This document shows, one piece after another, positions 10,601 to 22,600 of a stretch of 64,000 nucleotides of DNA (positions are counted from its first letter, which is position 1; every line of letters starts with the position of its first letter). The stretch comes from Tubiluchus corallicola (Eukaryota > Priapulida > Priapulimorpha > Priapulimorphida > Tubiluchidae). The notes under the pieces were generated by a model. That model was not told the origin of the DNA. It saw only the letters and a list, made by a program, of their open reading frames with translations, and ran no database searches. The translations under genes and the position numbers were made by a program. The DNA lies in contig JAQGDQ010000013.1 in NCBI GenBank assembly GCA_030141605.1, positions 574,447 through 638,446 of the forward strand, given 5' to 3'.

Positions 10601-13600
10601 ATGTAGGTATTTGTTGTGTTTTGTTTCTCTCGGAAGGCTCGTAGAGAAAATCAGAAAAAACGCCGTCAAATAAAACTAGTTTATTTAGCGAGAATTCTAC
10701 AACACGAAAGTATGAAGGAACGAGAAACGATTACTATAAACGTGAAAATCTGGAAAACGTTTGAGTGTATCGGAAAATGTAAGTATACAAGTATATGTCC
10801 GTGCGAGATCTACGTCTGTCCCGTGTCGGCGGCCTGCTTTTCCTTATATAGTGCGCTGTAGAAACTTCCAGAAGGAATGTTCGAGAACCTTCCAGACGGC
10901 AAGGCGGTTATTCCAACGGAACATTCTACGATGTTCTATGTAATTCTAATTGATGCCAGCGATCTCCACAACAGTATTTAATGTTTACTTTGTTTAGTAT
11001 TATGCTATGGACCGTTGTCATCAACTGCACAGTAATAGAGAAAAATTTTGAATGCCCCATCTTGGCATATTACCCTAAAAACTGTTCCATTTCAGAATAG
11101 CCCAAAACCATTTACTAAATCCTGTTTAATTTTCCTAGGCTACTTTTTCCTACTGTAAGTTTCCATCTATACAAGTACTACTCTCAGCATTTCTATATAA
11201 AATCCCCGGTTCAGTGATTATTTAGAGTTGGGCAGTAGCTGGGCAAGCGTATTTCGTGAAATCACATTCTGCTTAAACATATTTGTGTTCAAATAAAACA
11301 TTGTAAAATTTTACTACATTCCAACATTATGCAATTTACTCACAATGGTGCCGCATCGATAACTGCAGTGATTATTAAAATAGCATATTACATCATTGTT
11401 TGACACAATTATGGCACATTGGTGATAGACCGCACCCTTCCCATTCGATCATAGCCTAAAATACCTTATTGAACATTCGAATTTGAATGTACTTTAACAG
11501 GACACTCATGCTCAAACTAGGTTCTTATTTTGACTAAAGTAAATGATCTGTATAGGTTACCCTTGACAACTGTGTCAATGCTGGCCTTTTATGAGTGCCA
11601 AATGACATCAAGCCTATATACCATATACGGCTAATAATGTAAAATGTTACTCACACCAACTAGCTACTGTTTACTTTAACAACAATACTGATAACAAGGT
11701 GAGATTTAGAAAATAGCTTGGGAAGTTCATTGCTTTTATCACTACATGAGCCGACATCATATCTTAATATGCATACGAAGCAGCAGTTGCTATGGTGACG
11801 ATGTGAAAATTATTTACCTTAGCAACGCTATAGTAATAGCTATGGTAAATACACTTTGTGTGTGCTGGTTGCCATATTACCAACGTGTTCTTGTCGAAAA
11901 CTTTCAAAAATTCCATTTAGAACAAAAAAGTGATTATTTTAGGACTTGCATCTGAAATGAATGCATAAATACACTTAAATAGCAACTTCAACTGATGATA
12001 GGTTTACCGTAGCACTTACTTTTGCAATATTGCAAATCATTAATCTACTGTCAGGAGTAGAAGTATTATTATTCTTTAAGTGAGGTGTTACTGCCCCGCC
12101 TTAAACTAATGCTTTCCAACCATTTTCTACTTGTGATGGTAAAGCAATAATGGATTCTTGGACAGGTTTCCATATTGTAACATCGAAAGTTTGCTCTCTT
12201 AATGTACTCTTTCACATTTTGTGGTAAATATGCAGCTAGTGAGACATTTTTTGTCAAACAATTTATATCGTACTACACTAGGTCTGATACGTTATGGATA
12301 ATTAGCTCCATACAAGGTACAATGAATCTTTTGCAATAAGTGGTAACATTAAGGTTGACTGTGCTAGGCTCATTCCGGGAGTACCACTTGCCATTCAAAT
12401 CAATTATATTTTGCTTCAGAAGTTGCAGTGACTTTTCTTGCTTATATTATCGATGTTCCCGGTGTTGTCATGCCGTGTCAGTGAACGAAGCGCTGCAAGA
12501 AGATGCATCTCATACATCTACGCTTGTCAGTGAACGAAGCGCTGCAAGAAGATGCATCTCATACATCTACGCTTGTCAGTGAACGAAGCGCTGCAAGAAG
12601 ATGTATCTCATACATCTACGTTTGAAATGACGGGATTTTTGTGCATTGCTATAAATCTTTTACTTTTGCCCGAACACGTACAGCACCAAAACTCTTCAAC
12701 GTCTAATTGGGCCTAGTGATATAGACACAATACGACTACATCTGTAATCAGAAGATTGAATGACAACTCGCTTTCCATTTGTTCCAGGGAAAGTCCATTA
12801 TAGGTTGCTTGCTGCTCGCAAAGTATTTGCAACATTTGGCTGCCAGCCTCTTTATGGTTGTAATGACGGCGTTCCTCATGGGTGATAGTAATTAGTAACT
12901 TATTCAATACGAGTAAGAAGCGCACTTAACTTTGGTAACGTTGCGAGACTGATACTAAGGCTTTTGAAATGCGAAGTTTTCCTTGTGGTTTATGTGTACC
13001 TGTTTCTGAATACAAAGCTTAATGAAAGATCAATTAACATTTCAAGGCTTTTATTCTACTGACAGACAAGCTGAGTAAATCAAGAAAAACAAAAAAAAAT
13101 AGATTACAATAATTAAAGATGGCCATTTCAAGAATTACAGCACAAGTTTTTGGTACCAAACAGTAGTAACTGCAGCTTTCACTGTCCATAAGAGTCTGTG
13201 CACAAGATATCACCAATTTGAGTAATCACTATTGAGCTCAAAAGTAAACTGTTACTTATCTCTGGAGTGAGCGCTCACTTCGTCAGTCCATTGGCAATCA
13301 CTGGGGTACACTCGCCGTCTCTCCATGGAAGGGATACCACATAGCATGCTTGACAGTATTAGGTGCCAGTCCGTCCACACCATGACAACAAGTGCTGGAT
13401 TGCTTATACTGTGTAGAAGGCTCAAAGTTGGTCTTTTCTCCGCTCAATTGCATTACAACACATTGTCCATTAGGATAGTATTACACCATTTACAACTGTC
13501 CAGGATTTTTCACAATAAAGCACCCGTTCAGCCAGTTTCAACAGATAAATCTTAAGTTTGTCCTCAAAATTATAAACCCAACATTTTAACTGCCATCATT

Positions 13601-16600
13601 TTCCAGACTACCCTACACACTTCTTAATATCAAAAGCACATTTTCCTATTACTGGAACAGTTCACTACATTTCTAGGTAGTTTGATACTTTAGACAGGTA
13701 ACTATAACACTATATAGGCTGAATGAGAAAGCAAAACACCCCTGTAATAAAGTAATAAGGCCGAAGCCAACACACTTTCAAAATGACCTGCATAACATTG
13801 ACATTTAGGTTACCTGTGGGGCAGATGTAGTTCATGGGTGCCTAGTACATTATTACAACAACAGCAATAAAAAATAAAGTAAACTATGCAGATAGTTTCC
13901 TTATACAAAATCAAACTAAGTTAGGCTTACTCAATCGAACAAAACATTTATCATTGAATAAATTGCATAGTATAATGTAGATAGGTGGTTGCTTGCAATG
14001 TGCAAGCACACACTTTAGCCCAGGGGTGGACCTAGTCTGGTCCATCACATAGCCCCCCCCCCCAAATTTTAGACTAATGTTTCCATGAAATACTAGTCTT
14101 TGAAAATCAAACCTGACAGGCCAGGCCTTAGTGCTCGTCTTTAACTTAAAAAAGTGGCATAAACAACCTTTGCCAGTTGAAATGTGCATGATAGTTTGTA
14201 CCAAAAGAATATCTGAAAGCTTTCTACTCCTCGCTTAGACTAGCAAAAAAAAATATTGGTTCTACCAGCTTCAAAATTCAAGAGTTTGGTACAAAAACAA
14301 AAAAAACTGAAAATGTCAAGTAGCCTTCCGTTGCTGTTATTTAGTGCCCGTACATTTCTTATGATTTGTGTTTGAAATTCTAGACAGACCATCAGCAACA
14401 TTCTGGGCACCTTTTATGTATTCGACTTTGAATGTGTATTCTTGTAATATGAGTGACCATCTAGCCAGTTTTCGGTTTTTATTTTTCATTCTTTGGAGCC
14501 ATGTTAAACATTGATGATCAGTCCTGATAGTGAAGGATCTTCCCATCAAGTAGTAGTTTAGTTTCTGTACAGCCCAAAGAATAGCCAGAAGCTCCAGTTC
14601 CACTGTGGCATAGTTTGCTCGGGTTTTGTGAGCTTTCGACTGATGTAGCTCACTACTTGCTCCATGCCCTCTGAATTAATCTGAGAAAGTACGCCACCTA
14701 AGCCCACATTGGAGGCATCGGTGCTGAGTATAAATTCTCGGCTAAAATCTGGAGCCATCAAGAAGGAATCTGAAGTTATTGCCTCTCTCAACTGGACAAA
14801 TGCTTCTTCTGCTTGTTCATTCCAGGCTACTTCATTTGGCAGGTGTTTCTTGGTCAACTCAAATAATGGCATGGCAGTGCTGCTGAAGTTTGGAACAAAG
14901 TTCCTATAAAAGCCTACAAATCCAAGAAAACTTCGAACATTTTTCTTGGTTATAGGATGCGGAAAATGCTTGATTCTTTCTAGTTTATCTGGTTGAGGCC
15001 TTGACATGTCTTTCCTAGCTGGTGTCCCTAGTCTATTTGTTGACACGCAAAAGTACACTTCTTGGGCTTCAATGTCTACTTGGCATTACCAAAACAGGAC
15101 TTCCGTTACTCTGGAGTGGCAAATGTCAACAATGCCTGAGCCTCATCGCGCTCGATCCAAGGTCGCAGTAAATTAATGTGAAAGTTACGCTCACGATTTT
15201 TCTTCCCTCGGAAAGCAATTTTGTAAACCTGGTCAGAGACCATTTCTAAGATTTGGTAAGGGCCTTTCCAAATGCAGTTTAGTTTCTTGGCACTCTTCGG
15301 CAGCAATACTAGAACTTTGCTACCTACTTCTAGCTTGCATTCCTGTGCCCTTTCATCATACCATTTTTTTCTGCAACAGCTGGGCTTGATGCAATGTGGC
15401 ATGTGCGTCGTTTGTGACTTGTTCCATCTTATGCATGAGTTCTTCCACAAAAGTATTGACTTCTGTCAATTGCTTTGGACGCGGTACATTGTATTTTTCT
15501 CGCAGTATGGTAAGCGGCCCTCTGATTGGGAAACCATACACGAGTTCATATGGTGAGTGCGACGTTGCACTCTGTGGGCAGTCTCGATATGCAAACAAGA
15601 CTAAAGGAATTAAATCGTCCCACTCCCAATCTCCCTCAGTTATCTGAAGCTTTCTGATCGATGACTTCAGGGTCTGATTAAATCTCTCCGGTAGGCCAGA
15701 GGGATGCGGGTGATATGCAGTGGCATAAATTCCTTTTATTCCCAGGACTGATTCAAGATCCTGTAATATTTGTGAGATAAATGCGGGGCCTTGATCTGAA
15801 ACGATTTCAGTCGGGGCTCCGTATGAAGCAATATAGCGCAGGAGTGCCTTGACTGTATCTTCGGCCGTTTGAGTCCTGGTAGGGCATACTTCGGGATACC
15901 GTGTGCTAAAATCTGTAACAACAAGAGCATATCTGCTACCCGATTTTGTTCGTGGAAGTGGGCCAACAAAGTCCATGCAGATCTTCTGGAATGGTAATTC
16001 ATTGACTGTAATAGGTTGCAACTTAGCACGATCGCTTGCTTTTCGTCTACTACATTTTTGACAGACTGGGCAGCTACGTACAAATCTTCGAATATCGCTA
16101 TGAATATGTGGCCAGTAAAATTCACGCAAAATCTTCTCTGTTGTCTTCTGGATCTCAAAATGTGCAGCTAACTTGTTGTCAGGAGCATGTTGAAGGACCT
16201 CAAGCCTACGCTTTTTGGGTAGGACAATCAAATCTTTACCATCAACGTCTTTTGCTCTTTTCAAATGTAGAAAGAGTAGGCTATCTCGGAAAAAATATCT
16301 TTTACCCAGACTTTTAGCCTGTTTCTCCGATATCACGTTGTCGTACAGGTGCTTTAAAGTAATGCAATTGTTTTGGTCCTGGATAAGTGCTTCTCGTGAC
16401 TGGCCGTGGTGAAAATTATCCTCTTTCACCGGGGCAGGTATCTTATGGTCTTCATCTTCCTGTCGCTCTATTTCCTCACGTTCTAACTCTTCATTGAATT
16501 GCTTTGCTTGTGACCGGGTCATGACTTGCAGAGCTGGTGTTGAGAATGGATGGGACACTCCATTCTGGTTAACCACCTGAGACTCCCTCGAGTGCTCATC

Positions 16601-19600
16601 TTCCTCTACATCTTTCTGCTCATCGTGATGGTCTTCTACCTGATGAGACTTTCCTGAACATTTTTTAAATCTGTTACCATCTGTTCGAAAAGATTGTTTC
16701 TTCCCAAACTTTTGGCCTCTAAGAACGCTATGTTTTGGACCAAGATTTTTAGAAGGCTGCAAAGTGGATTTAAAATTGTTACCAAGTAAGCACTCAGATG
16801 GAAGCTTGTTCTGGACTACAAACTCTAGGTCACCTTTGACAAGTTCGCACTCAATTGGCAGCCTTGCTACCCTACATGTACGATGGTCGCCATGCCCACA
16901 CAGAATCTGTTCTGTACGATCAGACAAAAATTGGTTTGCTCGTACGAATCTTCGATGTATGCAGTTCACATTTGCCGCAGTGTCACGTTGTACAATTACC
17001 TTGTGACCATTTACCGTGGCTGGAAAACAAAATGCTTCATCACTGGTCTGTGAAACATCAATGCAGTCTTTCTGCTTTGTTGACGCTAACTGGAGTTTGT
17101 TTCCTCGCTTTGCTTCTAGTGGTTTTGCCATTTGCCTGGATGATGGACACCTACTGGCCATGTGTCCTAATCCCCCACAATTGAAACATTTCCAAGAAGA
17201 AATTCTGGCTTCTTGGTTTGCAACTGGCTGCTTAGTTATGGCACCTTTAGAGTCTCTGGGTGGAAATTTCTTGAATTTGCTACATCCTCTGCTGTCCTGC
17301 TGAGGGTTAATTCCAAGTCTCCCCCTTCCGAGCACTCATACCTGTCACACTTCTCAGCTACTTCATCAAAATTGTTCCAGTTATTCCTCTTTACCCATTT
17401 GGCAATATCTTTAGGTACTCCAGTTAGGGCTTGTTCCAAGTAGAACAATTCTTTAACTTGTCCAAAAGTATGGACATTAGCTGCTTCTAGCCACAAATCT
17501 CCAGAATTTCGCACTCTTGTAAAATAAGCGCGATAACGCTCATCTGGTTTTCTAGTCAGCTTACGGAAAGTCTGCCTGTAACTGTCTGGTGTAAGCGAAA
17601 AGAAGGACAAGGCATGATTCTTTATCCTGTCATAATCTTGTAAGTCAGTTTGTGGGACACAGTTGTATGCCTGCAGTGATTTAGCATTCCCTGCTAAAGC
17701 TCGTGCGACTACACAAGGCCGGTCTGCTTTGGGGATACGATTGACTACCAGACATCTTTCTAAGTATCGAAAGTATTCCGCTAGGTCTGGAGATTCAGCA
17801 TCTTCACCAAAGTACTTTATACACAGGTTTCTGTATCACTCGTGTATACAAATACGTGTATCACTCGTAGTTCCCACTTGCGGTGCTGGTGTTGATGTCC
17901 AGGGAGCTTGCATTCCAGCTTCTATTTTCCGTAACTCCAACTCATATTCCTGTTTGTCTCTTTCTCGCTTGCGCTGGTGCTCCAATATGATTTGCAACTT
18001 GTTAGCATCAAAAGCTGCGTACATATTAACATCAACCTTAGGCAATTCCTCGACTTGTGTGTTAATTGTTGGGCTAACTGGCTGAACAAAATCTGGTGGA
18101 ACTGGTGGGGGTCGACCTAAACCGAGATCAAAATTATATTCAGAAGGTACGGGTGAGTGGGCAAGCTGAAGGGCTAGTTCCTCTTCATCATTAAAAGAAT
18201 CATTGCCAGCTTCTTTGTCTGAATGTTCAGTATGAAGCCTTACCCCTTGAGCCTGAAGTATTTTGTCTTCGTCTGGTACCTTGGGCTGACTGGGTTTAGT
18301 GTTGCAAACTTTTTGCCACACCATTATGGCTGTAACCAGCTGTTCATGACTCCGTCTTTCCCACTTTATACCCCGTTCTCGGGCTATACCCTGTAACTGT
18401 TCTAATTCCCGTGACTGGAGTTGTAACTGTGTGAACTCCAGAAATTCCATTGTGCTTTACTAACCCCGTTTAAGTTGTATGTATTATTTGTAAAAAAATA
18501 ACATGGTGTAATACAATTCCGTGTGTATATGACTGTAAGTCACTCAAAAATATTACATGTAGAGAAGTAACTTTGTGTTTACTTGTTATCTGTTGCCTGA
18601 TTGGAAAAAATTTATATCTTTGTTGTTATTCTGTCGTAGCAAATATTGTCCAGCAAAAAATTTACTAGCATAATTAATCAGGCATAGTGCAATAAAATTT
18701 TTGAACATCAAAAAATGTTGTGAAAAATAATTAAGGGTTTTACACACCGTATCTACCACAAAACTGCAGAATAATTACTATGAAACCTTGAAAATGTTCA
18801 GCTGCAAGTACACATAAGTAATAGCGAATCCCACCGCTGCCACCAGTGTAATGACGGTGTTCCTCCTGGGTGATAGTAATTAGTAACTTATTCAATACGA
18901 GTAAGAAGCGCACTTAACTTTGGTAACGTTGCGAGACTGATACTAAGGCTTTTGAAATGCGGAGTTTTCCTTGTGGTTTATGTGTACCTGTTTCTGAATA
19001 CAAAGCTTAATGAAAGATCAATTAACATTTCAAGGCTTTTATTCTACTGACAGACAAGCTGAATAAATCAAGAAAAACAAAAAAAAATAGATTACAATAA
19101 TTAAAGATGGCCATTTCAAGAATTACAGCACAAGTTTTTGGTACCAAACAGTAGTAACTGCAGCTTTCACTGTCCATAAGAGTTTGTGCACAAGATATCA
19201 CCAATTTGAGTAATCACTATTGAGCTCAAAAGTAAACTGTTACTTATCTCTGGAGTGAGCGCTCACTTCGTCAGTCCATTGGCAGTCACTGGGGTACACT
19301 CGCTGTCTCTCCATGGAAGGGATACTGCATAGCATGCTTGACAGTATTAGGTGCCAGTCCGTCCACACCATGAAAACAAGTGTTGGATTGCTTATACTGT
19401 GTAGAAGGCTCAAAGTTGGTCTTTTCTCCACTCAATTGCATTACAACACATTGTCCATTAGGATAGTATTACGCCATTTACAACTGTCCAGGATTTTTCA
19501 CAATAAAGCACCCGTTCAGCCAGTTTCAACAGATAAATCTTAGGTTTGTCCTCAAAATTATAAACCCAACATTTTAACTGCCATCATTTTCCAGACTACC

Positions 19601-22600
19601 CTACACACTTCTCAATATCAAAAGCACATTTTCCTATTACTGGAACAGTTCACTACATTTCTAGGTAGTTTGATACTTTAGACAGGTAACTATAACACTA
19701 TATAGGCTGAATGAGAAAGCAAAACACCCCTGTAATAAAGTAATAAGGCCGAAGCCAACACACTTTCAAAATGACCTGCATAACACTGACATTTAGGTTG
19801 CCTGTGGGGCAGATGTAGTTCTTGGGTGCCTAGTACATTATTACAACAACAGCAATAAAAAATAAAGTAAACTATGCAGGTAGTTTCCTTATACAAAATC
19901 AAACTAAGTTAGGCTTACTCAATCGAACAAAACATTTATCATTGAACAAATTGCATAGTATAATGTAGATAGTTGGTTGCTTGTAATGTGCAAGCACACA
20001 CTTTAGCCCCGGGGAGGACCTAGTCTGGTCCATCACAATGGTCTGATGCAAGAATAATCGATCTGGCTCATTTAAGGTCATCACATGAACAAATTGCAGC
20101 AAAGTTGTTTTCACTTAAAAACACAGAAAAATCTGCTAGTTAACATGCTAAAATTCTAGCACACACAAGTTGGCGGAAAACTCTCAAAACTGCAAAAAAA
20201 AACTGTTGGCCTTTACCAAAACGTGGGAATTTTGCAAAACATGGGTGTTGATACATCTTTAGCCGCTTTATTACTTAGTTACAGCGCAAAACCAGTTTTT
20301 TGGTTATGACGGACGTATTTTTCATTTTTAGTTTGACCTTAGTTTTTTTGGCAATGGCAGACAGTTTCTTGCAGTTTTGGGGGGTATTCCACTAACTTTT
20401 GTGCTGTCGATTTTTTCAGCACAATTTTGTGTACTAGATGCAAGTAAAAATATATTTATTGCAAATTGTTCACTTGAATGCCACTATTTGACTGGACTTT
20501 CATTTAGTTGTTTCGTCAGTGCACAGTCCTGCTGAATGAAAGATAGTTGATTTGATTTCTTTGTACTTTTTAAATTACAAACAAATTATTTTTTAGATTT
20601 AGTTGTAACTTTTAATATTGTTTTTCGTAACTGCTGCTGTGCTTTCCTCTTCTGAGACGTTCCTCAGATTTCATAGAATATTATACATGTATAGCAAAGG
20701 CCCCGCAAAAAATTTGCGTATAAATACACTTATAATCAATAATACGCGAACATCCTACATAGTCCTCATTTATAACGCAAAGCGAGCAGTAGTTTTTACT
20801 GAATTAAAGTGTTCCTACATAGTGTTCGTATATATATATATATATATATATAATAATCTTTATTTGCCATTAAAAACATTGATAATCACTGATAAAAACT
20901 TTACAGAGATAATCAATCAGTGTTAGTTAATAAAAACTTACACTGCTGAAGGCAAATGCGTCAGTGCAATCTAAACTACTGTGCAGTAATGACGAATAAA
21001 ATCAAACATATTTACAACCATACACAAAAAAAACAAAAAACAAACAAACTATGATTTAATTAATATGGCCGTGGGTATATGAATTTTGAATTAGTGTGTA
21101 TGTTGTCGTACTGGTGTGATGGTATTTCATATTTGGTTAATATTAGTGATTTTAATTTTGTTTTAAATGCTGATAGGATTTGTTTAACCTGTAATGGTAG
21201 AGAATTCCAAAGTAAAATTGCTTGTTTGATTACAGAGTTCGTTCCATAGTGGGTATTTGTCCTAATTTGTTTTAGATTGCTTGTTCTGGAATTAACGATA
21301 GGATTTGGAAAAAAGGTAAATCTATTATTCTGGAATGGTTTGCTGATGTTGTTAATGTATTTAAATATAAAAAGCAGAGTAAAATATTCTTTGTGTGCTT
21401 CAATGATTGGGAATTTTAAAGTTTTTCTCAGGTTAGTTGTTGAAGCTTTGAATTTTTGTCTACCTGCCTTATGTTTGTATGAGTACCCAGCTATCAATCT
21501 CAACGCATAGTTTTGAAGGAGATTTAAAAAAATAAAATAAGTAATTTTCTCTTTTGGATTTTTGAAGTAGCGTACATCCATATAAGAAGTGTGGTAGAAC
21601 TAAAGTTTTATATATTAGTGTTTTAGTTTCCTTTGTTAGTTGCCCTTTAACTTGTCGGAGATATGATGTGCTTGATGCCATTTTTGTGTATATGTTATTA
21701 AAGTGTTCATCCCATGAAAGATTATTGTCTACTTGTATGCCCAGGAATTTAACATTGTTAGTTTGTTTGATTACAGCATTATCTATTGTCAAAGTGGTTG
21801 ATGATGCATCATTAGTATTTAATGAGGGTGACAGTATCATGAATTCTGTTTTGTCATTATTCATTTTTAGCTTGTAATGACTAAATGCCATATTTATATT
21901 TTTTATATCTTCTTCTAAATAATTTTTTGCAGTTTGGACATTTTCATGGGCTATGTAGATTGTAGTGTCATCAGCGTATTGCGTTATTTGTGAGTGTTTT
22001 AATACACTGGATATGTTGTTTATATATAGGCAAAATAATAACGGACCTAGTAGTGTTCCTTGCGGTATACCTCTGTTTAACGTGGCCCAGTCAGAAAAGT
22101 TGGTTGTATCTAACTTTACTCGTTGTTGTCTATCTTTGAGATAATTTTGTATCAGTTTTAACGATATCGAATCTAATCCGATTTGTTTTAAATTATCGCA
22201 AAGTAGTTCGTGATTAATGCTATCGAAAGCTTTACTTAAATCCAAAAATGCTGCTAAAATGTATTGCTTGTTGTCTAAACTATGTCTCCAATTTTCTGTT
22301 GTGTGTATTAGGGCGTCAATGGTTGAATGGTGTTTACGGAAGCCAAACTGATGTTTTGATAAAAGTTCATATTTATTTACATATGAATTTATCTGATCAT
22401 AAATTACCCTTTCCCAAACTTTGCCAAAACAATGGATTACGGAAATTGGGCGATAATTCATGGGATCACATTTTGGATCTTTTTTATGGATTGGAGTCAC
22501 GTTTGCCATTTTACATACCGTTGGAAATTCGCCTCTCATAATTATCTGATTAGCAATGTAAGTCATATGCGGGGCTATTACAGATGCACTATCTTTTAGA

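Larger units (their letters stand above)
12859..20037 (-). mobile_element. Ty3/gypsy-class LTR retrotransposon, Gmr1-like gene order, defective
   Basis: Both LTRs are 1191 bp, in direct orientation, with TGT...ACA ends and about two dozen differences by eye. The target duplication ATGGT is at 12854-12858 and 20038-20042. In transcription order (high to low): LTR, primer site, gag, zinc knuckle, protease, integrase, GPY domain, then RT thumb, RNase H, polypurine tract, LTR. Integrase ahead of RT is the copia-like order known for Gmr1-type gypsy elements of animals. It is non-autonomous: gag has a stop and frame changes, and the RT fingers and palm are missing. It sits in the TTLL-A intron between exons 8 and 9, same strand as the gene. 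Confidence 0.92.

Noticed and set aside
12713-12925. A 70-codon frame on the minus strand ending at the LTR junction, possibly a host exon split by the retrotransposon
   Set aside because: Even with the LTR element removed on paper, the reading does not match TTLL or any family I know, and TTLL-A splices over this region in frame.
20038-20115. A possible TTLL 'FVHVMTLNE' exon remnant beside the LTR element
   Set aside because: The true TTLL-A exon 8 was found at 23317-23439 with correct borders, length and phase. The resemblance here is weak and needs frameshifts.
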